Shown here one piece after another: positions 46,350-55,716 of a stretch of DNA of 64,000 nt (the first letter of the stretch is position 1; every line of letters starts with the position of its first letter). The notes under the pieces were generated by a model. It did not search any database and was not told where the DNA came from. It saw only the letters and a program-made list of their open reading frames with translations. The DNA lies in NCBI RefSeq assembly GCF_000974425.1, contig NZ_CP010429.1, positions 3,348,001 to 3,412,000 on the forward strand. Reading direction: 5' to 3'. Source of the stretch: Spirosoma radiotolerans (GTDB taxonomy: Bacteria > Bacteroidota > Bacteroidia > Cytophagales > Spirosomataceae). Both the position numbers and the translations under genes were made by a program.

Positions 46350-46955
46350 TTAACTGCCTACAATCACTTTTGCAAACCGAATGACCTTGTCATTCAGGTA
46401 ATATCCTTTTTCAATTTCTTCGATAACTTTTCCTTTCAGATCCTCGCTGGGAGCCGGGAATTGTGTCACAGACTCGTGCAGGTCAGCGTCGAAGGTTTCG
46501 CCTTTGGAAACCATGGGTTTCAGGCCTTTTCCGTCAAGCGTCTTGACCAACTTCGTATAGATTAACGAAACGCCTTCTTTCAAAGCCGCCACATCGTTTG
46601 TATTGTCGATGGATTGCATGGCCCGTTCGAAATCGTCAACAACCGGGATCAGCGCTTTCAATACGCCTTCATTGGCATTGTTAATCAACTCGAGTTTTTC
46701 CTTTGCTGTACGCCGACGGAAGTTCTCAAAATCAGCGTATAAACGGAGATATTTATCTTTCAGTTCGGCTACTTCGCCAGCACTTTTATTGGTGTCCGTT
46801 GGTGCGGCTTCAGCCACGACGCTTTCTGTTGACGTCGTTTCATCGGCTTCGGCTGGCTCTCCACCATTCACCGTTACAGCCTCTTCATTTGTCAGGTTGT
46901 CAGGTTGTTGCGTATCGCTGGATGCCTGATCATCCAAAATGTCTTTATTTTCCAT
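46350..46955 (-). CDS. grpE: Nucleotide exchange factor GrpE
   Basis: Nucleotide-exchange factor for DnaK, 201 residues. An acidic, variable N-terminus (residues 1-60) precedes the long helix ELKDKYLRLYADFENFRRR, the central KALIPVVDDFERAMQS, and the beta-wing with GKGLKPMVSKGETFDADLHE. The 46955 start (MENKDILDD) was chosen; the frame goes on to 47042 without family resemblance. Leads an operon with dnaJ. Confidence 0.95.
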   Translation of the reverse strand: MENKDILDDQASSDTQQPDNLTNEEAVTVNGGEPAEADETTSTESVVAEAAPTDTNKSAGEVAELKDKYLRLYADFENFRRRTAKEKLELINNANEGVLKALIPVVDDFERAMQSIDNTNDVAALKEGVSLIYTKLVKTLDGKGLKPMVSKGETFDADLHESVTQFPAPSEDLKGKVIEEIEKGYYLNDKVIRFAKVIVGS

Positions 46956-47210
46956 TACTGAGCTTCTATTTCTCTTCCAGAAATTCATAAGCAAAGATGG
47001 GCAAAAGACCGGCCAAAACCGCATCTCCTGCCAACTTGGCACGATACATGACCTAGGATTTATGTAATTTGACTTACTTGCAGGATTTATCTGGTTAATA
47101 AATCTGTTTTGCTCGTACCGTTCCAGACGTTTTCACGATTATGGATTTGAATTCGCTGAGCGCGACAATTCTCTTTCGATGGAAAACGAAAGCAGCCTAC
47201 TTATTTTGTC

Positions 47211-48167
47211 ATGCACTCGCCAGCCAGCCATTATACGCAACTCATTAAAGCGAAAGCCGCAGCCTTAGGCTTTGACTTTTGCGGGGTGGCTAAAGCCGAT
47301 TTTCTGGAAGATGAAGCGCCCCGGTTAGAAACCTGGTTGAAAAATGGGATGCATGGCCAGATGAATTATATGGCCAATCATTTCGACAAACGACTGGACC
47401 CTCGGTTGCTGGTCGATGATGCAAAATCAGTACTAACGGTACTACTTAATTATTATCCCGAGCAGAAACTTCCTGAAGGTGATGATGATTTGAAATTATC
47501 CAAATACGCCTACGGCACCGATTATCACTTTGTTATAAAAGACAAACTAAAAGATTTACTGACTTTTATACATGACGAAATTGGCGAGGTAGGCGGGCGT
47601 GCTTTCGTTGATTCGGCACCGGTAATGGATAAGGCCTGGGCCAAACGTGCCGGGCTTGGCTGGGTGGGCAAACATACGAATCTGATCAATAGAGAGATCG
47701 GTTCGTTTTTCTTTATCGGCGAACTGATTCTTGATCTGGAACTGGAGCCCGACGGTCCCATAACCGATTACTGCGGTACCTGTACGCGTTGCATCGACGC
47801 CTGCCCGACCGATGCCATTGTTGGTCCATATGTGGTCGATGGTAGTAAGTGCATTTCCTATTTTACCATTGAACTGAAAGAAGCCATTCCAACTGAAGTC
47901 CAGGGGAAATTTAACAACTGGATGTTTGGTTGTGATATTTGCCAGGACGTGTGCCCCTGGAACCGCTTTGCCCGCCCCCATAAAACACCCGCCTTCGACC
48001 CTCACCCCGACTTAGCCAAATTGACTAAAACCGATTGGGAAGAAATTACGGAAGATGTTTTCCGGGAAATATTCCGCCGGTCGGCCGTTAAGCGGACCAA
48101 ACTGGAGGGTCTGAAACGAAACATTTCCTTTGTCGCCCCAACGGCTGACCCGTCTCGCAGCGAATAA
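47211..48167 (+). CDS. queG: Epoxyqueuosine reductase
   Basis: Cobalamin- and [4Fe-4S]-dependent reductase of 318 residues that makes queuosine in tRNA anticodons, the last step of that pathway. N-terminal catalytic part: [20 protein letters not shown], then [19 protein letters not shown]. Two Fe-S clusters are seen in [16 protein letters not shown] (near 188-203) and [12 protein letters not shown] (near 240-251). Length typical. Single gene. Confidence 0.95.
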   Translation: MHSPASHYTQLIKAKAAALGFDFCGVAKADFLEDEAPRLETWLKNGMHGQMNYMANHFDKRLDPRLLVDDAKSVLTVLLNYYPEQKLPEGDDDLKLSKYAYGTDYHFVIKDKLKDLLTFIHDEIGEVGGRAFVDSAPVMDKAWAKRAGLGWVGKHTNLINREIGSFFFIGELILDLELEPDGPITDYCGTCTRCIDACPTDAIVGPYVVDGSKCISYFTIELKEAIPTEVQGKFNNWMFGCDICQDVCPWNRFARPHKTPAFDPHPDLAKLTKTDWEEITEDVFREIFRRSAVKRTKLEGLKRNISFVAPTADPSRSE

Positions 48168-48208
48168 AGCTGTTTCCGCCAAATCTGCCTGATACCTATT
48201 CTACCTGA

Positions 48209-49504
48209 CTATTGTGGTTGCTCTACTGCATAGTACGCTTTGAGAGCCTCACCGACACGCCAAACCTCCTCAAAGGTATTGTACAAAGGAGTTGGCGCCA
48301 GACGAATACAGTCCGGTTCGCGCCAGTCGCCAATGATGCCCTGCTCTGTCAGGTAATTGAATAAGCCTTTGCCGTTTTTGCGAACCAGCAACGACAGCTG
48401 GCACCCCCGCTGATTCGGGTCATCGGGTGTCAGAATAATGACTTCCTTCAACTGGTTCAGTATATACTCCAGAAAACCCGTCAGTTGTTCACTTTTTTGC
48501 CGGAGCGCTGCCATACCGGCTTCAGCCGTGATGGCAATGGCCGCTCTGTGCAGCGATAAGGCCAGGATATTGGGCGTGCTGACCTGCCAGCCATCCGCAC
48601 CGGGAGCGGGCAGAAAACCGGGCGTCATCTCGAATCGCTTGTCTTCCCGATAGCCCCACCAGCCGGCCAGTCGAGGTAAGTTCTGAGCGTGGTGTTTTTC
48701 ATGCACAAACACGCCCGATACGGCACCAGGGCCACCATTGAGGTATTTGTACGAACACCAGGTAGCAAAATCAACGCCCCAATCGTGCAGTCGCAGGGGG
48801 ACATTACCAATGGCGTGTGCCAGATCGAGCCCAATAGGAACGCAATGCGTTCGCGCTGTTTCGGCAATGGCAGCCATGTTGTAGACCTGACCCGTATAAT
48901 AATTGAGGCCACTCATCCAGATCACCGCCAGCGAGTCGGCATATTCGGCAATAGCAGCCTGAATATCGGACGTGTGAATTAGACCATCATCGGGTCGTGG
49001 AGCGACTTCGATAATCGCATCAGATGGCTGGAAATTATGCAGTTTCACGTGGGTTTCGAGCGCGTACTGATCCGACGGAAAATCACCTTTAATCGTCAGG
49101 ATCCTGTATTTCTTAGCGCCTAGCCCATCCATGCGGGGCCGATAAAAGGAGGCCAGTAACAGATGAAGATTCACGGTTAGGGCGTTCATGGGGCAAACTT
49201 CGCTGGGCTGTGCCCCAACAATCTGCGCCAGTAACTCTTTACAGGTTTCGTGATACCGTAGCCACGGTTGTTCGGCGGCTTCTGTTTTGTCAAACCAGCC
49301 TTCAACACCCAGATTCTGCCATGTATTAAGTTCCTGTTCCAGAGCCGCCCTGGCGGTTTTGGGTTGCAAGCCAAGCGAATTTCCGCACAGATAAATCAGA
49401 TCCTGTCCATTGCGTTGGGGAATGTGAAAGCGGTCGCGATACGAACGAAGCAGGTCGGTCTGATCGAGTTGGCGGGCAAAATCAAGGGTATTTTTGTAGA
49501 TCAT
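48209..49504 (-). CDS. kynU: Kynureninase
   Basis: PLP-dependent hydrolase of 431 residues that cleaves kynurenine to anthranilate and alanine (tryptophan catabolism or NAD synthesis). The N-terminal IYLCGNSLGLQPKTAR is diagnostic. The PLP Lys is in CSYKYLNGGPGAVSGVF near the middle. The ending is the family's WREPDCIRLAPTPLYNTFEE. The frame extends to 49528, but ATG 49504 fits the family start. No other kynurenine-pathway genes are nearby. Confidence 0.95.
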   Translation of the reverse strand: MIYKNTLDFARQLDQTDLLRSYRDRFHIPQRNGQDLIYLCGNSLGLQPKTARAALEQELNTWQNLGVEGWFDKTEAAEQPWLRYHETCKELLAQIVGAQPSEVCPMNALTVNLHLLLASFYRPRMDGLGAKKYRILTIKGDFPSDQYALETHVKLHNFQPSDAIIEVAPRPDDGLIHTSDIQAAIAEYADSLAVIWMSGLNYYTGQVYNMAAIAETARTHCVPIGLDLAHAIGNVPLRLHDWGVDFATWCSYKYLNGGPGAVSGVFVHEKHHAQNLPRLAGWWGYREDKRFEMTPGFLPAPGADGWQVSTPNILALSLHRAAIAITAEAGMAALRQKSEQLTGFLEYILNQLKEVIILTPDDPNQRGCQLSLLVRKNGKGLFNYLTEQGIIGDWREPDCIRLAPTPLYNTFEEVWRVGEALKAYYAVEQPQ

Positions 49505-49542
49505 GGATGGAGTGTGTAGGTTTTTCAAGTGCCAGATTCAAG

Positions 49543-50235
49543 CTATTTATGCTGCTTCAGCAACCATGCATAGAGCGCATTATCCTCATACAAGTATTGA
49601 ATGCTGTGGCCTTCTTTTTCCAGTCGGGTAAAATTCACCCGCCCCTGACAGTCAGTTAACCGTTTCACCAATCGCTCTGTTTCCGAGATTGGAATTACCT
49701 CGTCGGCCGTTCCATGAAATGTCCAGATTGGCATGTGTTTGATCCGGCAAATTTGGGTCGAATCATCGCAGCCCCCACACAGCGGCATCACGGCTGCAAA
49801 TTTATCCGGATAGTTTACGGCGGTTTGCCAGACACCATAGCCACCCATGCTGATACCGGTCAAATAGACACGCTTTGGATCAACCCGGTACGTCGTTGTT
49901 AGCTCAGTATACAGCGAATCGAACCAGTTATCGGTCGACCAGAATTTTCCATCCGGGCATTGAGGTGAGGCAATAATAAACGGAAATTCACGGCCTTTAT
50001 CGACCAGGTACGGGAGTCCGTATATCTTCAGCTTACTCAAATCCTGCCCCCGCTGCGACCCGCCGTGCAGGTAAATGACTACAGGGTAACTGTCTTTGGT
50101 AGTGTTGTAGTCTTTCGGTAGATAGAGCAAATAAGGGTATTTCTGGTAGTTTTTGGGCGTATGCTGCGCCTGCGTTTTTGATGATACAATCAGGGTAAGC
50201 AGGGTAATGAGAGCAGTAACCAGATGTGTGCGCAT
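49543..50235 (-). CDS. Secreted alpha/beta hydrolase, esterase-like
   Basis: Exported hydrolase of 230 residues. Signal peptide 1-23, ending KTQAQ. The oxyanion-hole region is YPVVIYLHGGSQRG, the nucleophile GISMGGYGVW, the Asp near WTFHGTADEVIP, and the His in EKEGHSIQYL. This is the family often annotated as a prolyl oligopeptidase-like or phospholipase/carboxylesterase. TTG at 50256 is in frame but ATG 50235 gives a clean signal peptide. Upstream of kynU, same strand, 38 bases from its start. Confidence 0.87.
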   Translation of the reverse strand: MRTHLVTALITLLTLIVSSKTQAQHTPKNYQKYPYLLYLPKDYNTTKDSYPVVIYLHGGSQRGQDLSKLKIYGLPYLVDKGREFPFIIASPQCPDGKFWSTDNWFDSLYTELTTTYRVDPKRVYLTGISMGGYGVWQTAVNYPDKFAAVMPLCGGCDDSTQICRIKHMPIWTFHGTADEVIPISETERLVKRLTDCQGRVNFTRLEKEGHSIQYLYEDNALYAWLLKQHK

Positions 50236-50386
50236 GAGTAGCGAAATTGTCCCCAAAGATTGGCAAATGTCCTTTTAATCCAGCCGGTTTCAGTAAAAGT
50301 CTTTCAACCTGAAATCACGACCTCATTGGCAACCTTGACACCCGACAAAAATTACCGATTAACAAATAAGTTAACCAATTAAAAGA

Positions 50387-50425
50387 TCTACTAAAACAGT
50401 AGAATATATTACAAGTTGTTCTACT
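50387..50425. promoter_or_regulatory. Repeated CTACT/AGTAG palindromes upstream of esterase
   Basis: TCTACT-AAAAC-AGTAGA (50387-50403) is a perfect 6-bp-arm palindrome. A further half site TTCTACT lies at 50419-50425. It ends 17 bases before the ATG at 50443 and could be an operator. Confidence 0.35.
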
Positions 50426-50442
50426 AAATTAAACAACGTTTT

Positions 50443-51561
50443 ATGAAAAATCTTTTAGTAACAAAAACACATTGCCGTCAGACTCTACAGTACGCATTTC
50501 TTGCCTTACTTGCTACGTTCTCATTAACTGCCTGTCAGGACCACCGGTTGCCACAGCCCGGTCAGAGTATTCAGTCCAACAGCCCTAAACCCGACTGGGG
50601 ACCAACCATCACCCCCCAAATGTTGGCCGTTATTGAGGAGCTAGGCCGCCTGGCTCCCACTCCACTCAACCAGCTTTCTCCACAGGATGCCCGAAAACAG
50701 CCATCGTTCAAAGACGCCGTCAATTCATTGCTTGACAAGAATAATATTCCTCGCCCAAAAGCCAACGTCACCATCAGCGAACGGATGATTACAGGGGCTG
50801 ACAACGCTCAGATACGAGTCAAAGTTTACACCCCCAACAACGGGTCGGCCCCAATGCCGGTTATTGTGTATTACCACGGCGGAGGCTGGGTGATCGGCAG
50901 TCCGGAAGTGTATGAATACTCAACGCTGGCGCTGGCCGAAGAAACTGGCGCAATCGTTATGTCCGTCGATTATCGGCTGGCTCCTGAGTTCAAATTTCCA
51001 ACGGCGCACGAAGACGCATATCGCGCCTATGAGTGGGCAAAAAATAATGCAGCTACCATTAATGGAAATCCCGCGAAAGTAGCCGTTGCCGGCGAGAGCG
51101 CTGGTGGTAACATGGCCATCACTGTCGCGATGATGGCCCGTGATCGCGGTTTGGCTCTTCCGATCCATATCTTGTCGGTGTTTCCGGTAGCGAACAACGA
51201 TCTCTTCACGGAATCGTACAACCGCTACGCCAACGCCAAACCATTGAACCGCCCTTTGATTCAGTACTTTACGGACAACTATTTCCGCACGCCAGCTGAT
51301 GGCGATAGTCCGCTGATTTCGCTGGTCGATGTCGCTAACCTCAGCGGTTTGCCACCGACAACCATTATTGCAGCTGAAATTGACCCGCTGCAAACCGAAG
51401 GCATGTTACTGCGCGACAAGCTCCAATCGGTGGGTGTATCGGTCACGTATCAACTGTATACTGGCGTAACGCACGAGTTTTTTGGTATGTACGCCATTGT
51501 TCCCGAAGCCCAACAGGCACAGACCCTGGCGGCTACCCAGCTAATCAACGCATTCAAGTAA
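50443..51561 (+). CDS. Lipoprotein alpha/beta hydrolase, HSL-type esterase/lipase
   Basis: Secreted esterase of 372 residues. The lipobox LTAC (Cys near residue 31) anchors it to a membrane. The HSL family oxyanion motif HGGGW lies near residue 146, nucleophile GESAGGN near 217, with the Asp in IDPLQ and the His in VTHEFFGM. Residues 37-100 form an N-terminal extension with PTITPQMLAVIEELGR. Substrate unknown. Ends in a strong terminator. Confidence 0.9.
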   Translation: MKNLLVTKTHCRQTLQYAFLALLATFSLTACQDHRLPQPGQSIQSNSPKPDWGPTITPQMLAVIEELGRLAPTPLNQLSPQDARKQPSFKDAVNSLLDKNNIPRPKANVTISERMITGADNAQIRVKVYTPNNGSAPMPVIVYYHGGGWVIGSPEVYEYSTLALAEETGAIVMSVDYRLAPEFKFPTAHEDAYRAYEWAKNNAATINGNPAKVAVAGESAGGNMAITVAMMARDRGLALPIHILSVFPVANNDLFTESYNRYANAKPLNRPLIQYFTDNYFRTPADGDSPLISLVDVANLSGLPPTTIIAAEIDPLQTEGMLLRDKLQSVGVSVTYQLYTGVTHEFFGMYAIVPEAQQAQTLAATQLINAFK

Positions 51562-51576
51562 AGCTGATTTCCCTAC

Positions 51577-51620
51577 AAACAAACAGCCCCATGTCTTATG
51601 AGACGTGGGGCTGTTTGTTT
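51577..51620. terminator. Bidirectional terminator between esterase and HMA protein
   Basis: 51577-51596 pairs with 51601-51620 at 19 of 20 positions, loop TATG, then TTTGTTT. Shared by convergent genes. Confidence 0.85.
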
Positions 51621-51632
51621 GGGTCAGCACGT

Positions 51633-51998
51633 TTATTGATGAGCCATACCGCTGTCTTTTTTGCAGCAGCTTGGCAGTTTGTTATACCCAGCTTCGTCAG
51701 CCGCTACTTCTTCCGCGTCGTAGCCTGTTTTGCTGATGTTCGCTTTCAGTTTGGATACGTCCGTTTTGGCCGGATTGTATTTGATCGTGACGACTTTAGA
51801 CTTCACGTCGAGATCAGCTTCTTTGACACCTTTTTCGTAAGACAGATTCCGTTCAATACGGGATTTACACATACCACAAATGGCCGATGTCTTAATTTTA
51901 ACTTCTTTTTCCTTATCGTCGCGGGTTGGTGCGCTGGCGAACAGGTTACCCAAAAGCAGTAAGGATGTCAGGGCGGTTAGAAACAGGTTACGCAACAT
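51633..51998 (-). CDS. Secreted HMA-domain metallochaperone (CGMC)
   Basis: Small periplasmic metal carrier of 121 residues. Signal peptide 1-22 (LFASAP), then an HMA fold: EVKIKTSAICGMCKSRIERN with the CGMC metal site near residues 43-46, and VVTIKYNPAKTDVSKLKA. The tail adds CCKKDSGMAHQ, a further possible metal ligand. Its fold and CxxC resemble CopZ/Atx1 copper chaperones, here exported. First of a group of metal-related genes up to 59.1 kb. Confidence 0.88.
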   Translation of the reverse strand: MLRNLFLTALTSLLLLGNLFASAPTRDDKEKEVKIKTSAICGMCKSRIERNLSYEKGVKEADLDVKSKVVTIKYNPAKTDVSKLKANISKTGYDAEEVAADEAGYNKLPSCCKKDSGMAHQ

Positions 51999-52091
51999 AG
52001 TTGTATGTGGTTTATGGTGAATGAATAACGACAATTTATGACAAATGGTGCCCGGTCTGGAGTGGTCTTGCTTAACAAATCAGATGCTTGC

Positions 52092-53636
52092 TTAGTGATT
52101 CATTCCCTTCATTTGACGATGCCCCGAATGGTTCATGCTTTTCATGGTCATCAGGCTGGGCGTCAGGCGCAGGTAGATTTCTCCCGAAATGGGCATGTTT
52201 CCATAAAGAGATTGTAAAAAACGATCGGGCATGCTGGCCGTTACCTGGGCTCCCAGCACCAGGTCCGTATTGTGCTGCTGAATGATTCGGTAGTTCATAC
52301 CCAATGTCAGGTTATTGATTAGGAACGATTGCTCGCGGGTGATCTGCCCAATTTCACCTGATGGCGGCTGGTAAATCCCTAACTCTTCCGCTGATTTTCT
52401 AACATTTTCATAGCGACCATAAAAAGCAACTTTATCCATTTGCAGGCTGCTTTCAGCCAGATACGAACTCTCACCAGCGCCATCGTGACTATTGCGTCCC
52501 CAAACAACCGCCGACGTTACGTAGCTACCAGGTCCCAGTCCTTTACTGTGCAAAATGGATGCCGTTGTTCGGGTGATGTTTTCTTCGGGATGTGCTTCTT
52601 CAGGACTGTGCAGAAATCCCTGCGAGAATTGAAAAGCAAACGAAGGCGATGGATTGATCGATAACCGATAAGAATAACTGTCAAATTTGGGGACGTCGAA
52701 GTTATAGCGGTTCTCGTCGGGTTCACGTCCTTTAAAGGTTGATGCCTCCAGTTTAGCCCATTTGTACCGGAAACCCGCCGTAGCAACCCCAAACAAGATA
52801 TGGGTAGCATCCTGCCAGTGGTGACTCAGGGGCGCGTCGGGGTTGTTGAACGAGGAAATGCGGTGCATAAAGGCAGGCGGCCCAAGAGCAGGTTCGCCTG
52901 GATAACCGACGTACCCGTATAGATCAACATCTTTGCTAAGAGCATGACTATAACTCACCGAAAGCTCCGATACAAGATCGTGCGGGTGTTGTCGGTCTAT
53001 CAGCGGCTGACCTTTGTAGGTTTCGCCCGTTTGAAACAGCAACGGGTACCCACCGTTGCTAACCGTCAGCGGATCGAGCGACAGCATGGCGCGCACCTGA
53101 AACAAGCCCCGCTGCCCAACTTTACGCTGTGCCATACCCATAAACCAATTCGGTGCACCCAATTGCTGCCCACGACCACGACCGTCAGGATTGTTGCCAT
53201 TCTGACTTGTATATCGCAGGTAGATGGCATAGTGCAACATGTAACTCCAGCCTTTGGGTGTTGGCTGGCTCATGTAGGCATACATGGGTGTATTGTCAGG
53301 ATGCCACGATGTGCCGGACCCATTCCGATTCATCGGCAAGTTTCGCGACAACGAATGCGTCATGCCCATCGTCGTGTCCATTGTCAGGCCCTGATTCAGG
53401 GTTTTCATGTCACCCATTGACCCGGTCATGTCCATGTCTTTGTGCTGGCTCATATTCATACCGCCATGCCCGGAATGATCCATGGATTTGGTGGTATCAG
53501 CGTTTATTTTACCGGGCGTTTTTGCTTTCGCTGGCGTATTGGGAGTGGGCACTTTCATGCCGTCATGGTGCTGATGTTGCGCATGAGCGGCACCAGCCAG
53601 CGCTATGAACCAAAAAATGAGAAGTGTCCTAGTCAT
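52092..53636 (-). CDS. Met/His-rich outer-membrane protein, probable copper-associated
   Basis: Protein of 514 residues, signal peptide 1-19 (AAHAQ). Residues 20-130 are rich in His and Met (MDHSGHGGMNMSQHKDMDM), the Cu(I)/Cu(II)-binding style seen in CopB/PcoB and CopA N-termini. The rest is rich in aromatic and alternating polar residues, consistent with a beta-barrel. The C-terminus is again Met/His-rich (MKSMNHSGHRQMKGMNH). Not clearly a member of a named family. Copper export or storage at the outer membrane is inferred from composition and neighbours. Confidence 0.65.
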   Translation of the reverse strand: MTRTLLIFWFIALAGAAHAQHQHHDGMKVPTPNTPAKAKTPGKINADTTKSMDHSGHGGMNMSQHKDMDMTGSMGDMKTLNQGLTMDTTMGMTHSLSRNLPMNRNGSGTSWHPDNTPMYAYMSQPTPKGWSYMLHYAIYLRYTSQNGNNPDGRGRGQQLGAPNWFMGMAQRKVGQRGLFQVRAMLSLDPLTVSNGGYPLLFQTGETYKGQPLIDRQHPHDLVSELSVSYSHALSKDVDLYGYVGYPGEPALGPPAFMHRISSFNNPDAPLSHHWQDATHILFGVATAGFRYKWAKLEASTFKGREPDENRYNFDVPKFDSYSYRLSINPSPSFAFQFSQGFLHSPEEAHPEENITRTTASILHSKGLGPGSYVTSAVVWGRNSHDGAGESSYLAESSLQMDKVAFYGRYENVRKSAEELGIYQPPSGEIGQITREQSFLINNLTLGMNYRIIQQHNTDLVLGAQVTASMPDRFLQSLYGNMPISGEIYLRLTPSLMTMKSMNHSGHRQMKGMNH

Positions 53637-53707
53637 AACGTCGTTTGGGGTCTGCCCCTACCTGAACGAAGGAATACGGGCTATGCCCTTGATCGAAGGC
53701 GTGTTTT

Positions 53708-53748
53708 AACATTGATTAGTAGCCGTTTGCGTACTACTAATCAATGTT
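53708..53748. repeat. Perfect 15-bp hairpin between metal genes
   Basis: AACATTGATTAGTAG (53708-53722) pairs exactly with 53734-53748. It lies 24 bases past the stop codon of the Csp-like gene on the minus strand. No T-run on that strand, so terminator function is uncertain. Confidence 0.6.
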
Positions 53749-53771
53749 TTTATACTACACGGGAAGTCATT

Positions 53772-54140
53772 TTACGCATTTGCCGACATGGACCGGCACT
53801 CTTCAGCACATTTGCGGCAGGCTTCGGCACAGGCTTTACAGTGGGCGAAGTGATCCGCATGTTTTTCGCATTCTTCGGCACAGGCTTCGCATACTTCGGC
53901 GCATAAAGCCATGAAATCGCGGGAAAATTCAGACCCACGAGCATCTAACCGCCCACAGAGTGTGCAAATATCCGCGCAATCGCGGCAGAGCTTTATGCAG
54001 GTCGTCATGTCGTGCCCTTTGCCATCTTTGTCGCCCATTTCCAGGCAGGCAGTGGCGCATCGTTCGCAGGCTTCCGCGCAGCTAAAACAAGTGTCCGTGT
54101 GGCTGTGGTTGTGTTGCATGGTTTCCATAATCGTTGTCAT
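53772..54140 (-). CDS. Four-helix bundle copper storage protein, Csp-like
   Basis: Cysteine-rich protein of 122 residues, 19 Cys. CxxC and CxxxC pairs line each of the four helices: CFSCAEACERCATAC, CIKLCRDCADICTLC, CAEVCEACAEEC and CKACAEACRKCAEEC. This is the signature of Csp-type Cu(I) storage proteins. No signal peptide, so cytosolic as in Csp3. The start is uncertain: 54140 (MTTIMETMQHNHSH) is used, while 54128 and 54218 are also in frame. It sits in the metal cluster. Confidence 0.9.
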   Translation of the reverse strand: MTTIMETMQHNHSHTDTCFSCAEACERCATACLEMGDKDGKGHDMTTCIKLCRDCADICTLCGRLDARGSEFSRDFMALCAEVCEACAEECEKHADHFAHCKACAEACRKCAEECRSMSANA

Positions 54141-54386
54141 TTTATCGACCACCGTTGGTCTGACAAAATAACTACGCTTTCCCGATAGGGTTTTTACATA
54201 ATTGTGGTCTGGTTTCATAAAACCAGCCTACTGACCACCTGACCTTAGGCTAGGAGTCCTGTCAGAGTTACTGTTTATGTAAATCGTTACGCTGGGCACC
54301 GCTTACCCGATCCCGCAATACGGTAAGTAATCAAGAAAAACTTTTGGCAAAGCTGCGCTCTACAGCTGTTTGATTATTGCGATTGC

Positions 54387-55526
54387 TTACACCTGCACAA
54401 ATAACACGTCGAGACTTTTCTCCAGATCGGCAATGGAGACAAAGACGTCTTCCTCGATATGATGCTTTGTCTGCCCCATTTTAATGACATGGCTGTAGGC
54501 TGAGTAGCGCATGTCCATAACCTGAGCGAGGTACGCAAAGTGATCGACAATCATGTTGGCCGGAAATAATTCAAACAGGTGCGTTCCCGGTTCGCACCAG
54601 ATGATATTCGTGAATGAAGCCCCATGTGGGCCCATGATAAACGAGGCATTTTTATAAATCGCTACCTGCTCCGCCACAGACCGGGGTTTGTCTTCAATAA
54701 TGATGAAGTCGTATTTCTCCAGAAGTTTAATCAAAGCGGCTTCATTCACCACTTTACGGCGAGTGGACCGGCTTACATAAATGCGGTGTTGATTTGTTCG
54801 TTTGATCATCAGCTTGGCCTCGACCAGCTCTTTCAAGGCAAAAATATCGGCAGGGTCCGGGTAAAACCAGTGCCCGCTATTGGCCAGAATACACCGGTCA
54901 AACCGAATATCATGCACGACGCTATCGAAGATATGATCCGGCTTAACCCCGATTAAATCCAGATATTCCTGCTCGTAGGTCGTCTTAAAAAGCGGATATG
55001 ACAGGGCAGCCAGATCAAAAACCGGCTCCGGCAATGCGGCTTTTATTCGGCTCAGTTTTGCCGCCACCAGAATCACGAAGTCATAATAGCCTCCAAAGAA
55101 GACAACATCCAGGTAATGGCTGAAGGGGGCAATAACCGTTTCATACCTTAAACCAATTCGCTTGCCGAAGCCTCGCCAATTCCTCGCTAAATGGTAACTC
55201 TCAAAATCCAGACATAATAGCTTGCCATCAGTCAGGATGCCCCCGTAGGGTAGTTGAACGGCTTTTTTTGTCCCTGGTTCGTAACTCCAGACAAATGACT
55301 GGTGCGTGACGGCCCGGACGGGCGGAAAAATAAGTTTTGTCAACTCGCCCTGATTTTGTACGCCGGGTATAAAAACCTCTCTCACCGGGCTATTCGCCAC
55401 TTGATAGTTCTCCAGAAAAGCTTCTGTTTCCTTTTTCGTTAATGGGTCAACTTTACATGCTTTCAGGACCAACCGAAGTAAGGCTCTGGGGAAAGCTTTA
55501 AGTGATGCAAAAAGAGAATAGATCAT
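54387..55526 (-). CDS. Glycosyltransferase family 61 protein
   Basis: Cytosolic GT61 (DUF563)-type glycosyltransferase of 379 residues. The conserved core is at the C-terminus: SFIMGPHGASFTNIIWCEPG and HLFELFPANM. The N-terminal half has helices and an RIYVSRSTRRKVVNE loop that resembles the family's sugar-nucleotide region. The first ~20 residues are hydrophobic and may bind membrane. Function is unknown: perhaps capsule or surface glycan. It interrupts the metal genes but shows no link to them. Confidence 0.88.
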   Translation of the reverse strand: MIYSLFASLKAFPRALLRLVLKACKVDPLTKKETEAFLENYQVANSPVREVFIPGVQNQGELTKLIFPPVRAVTHQSFVWSYEPGTKKAVQLPYGGILTDGKLLCLDFESYHLARNWRGFGKRIGLRYETVIAPFSHYLDVVFFGGYYDFVILVAAKLSRIKAALPEPVFDLAALSYPLFKTTYEQEYLDLIGVKPDHIFDSVVHDIRFDRCILANSGHWFYPDPADIFALKELVEAKLMIKRTNQHRIYVSRSTRRKVVNEAALIKLLEKYDFIIIEDKPRSVAEQVAIYKNASFIMGPHGASFTNIIWCEPGTHLFELFPANMIVDHFAYLAQVMDMRYSAYSHVIKMGQTKHHIEEDVFVSIADLEKSLDVLFVQV

Positions 55527-55716
55527 ACGATTGGTTAGGTTACGCTACTTTAGACTGATTTCTTTTATTATCAGACACATACGCTATCACATGTTAGACT
55601 AATTCTGCCAAAATAGGTATCCAGCTTAGGGTACAGGGTGGCTATTCCGTGGGCTGTTAGGATCGGAACCTCGACCGAACGGTCCTCAGAGAATGCAAGT
55701 GAATGACTAAACCTCC

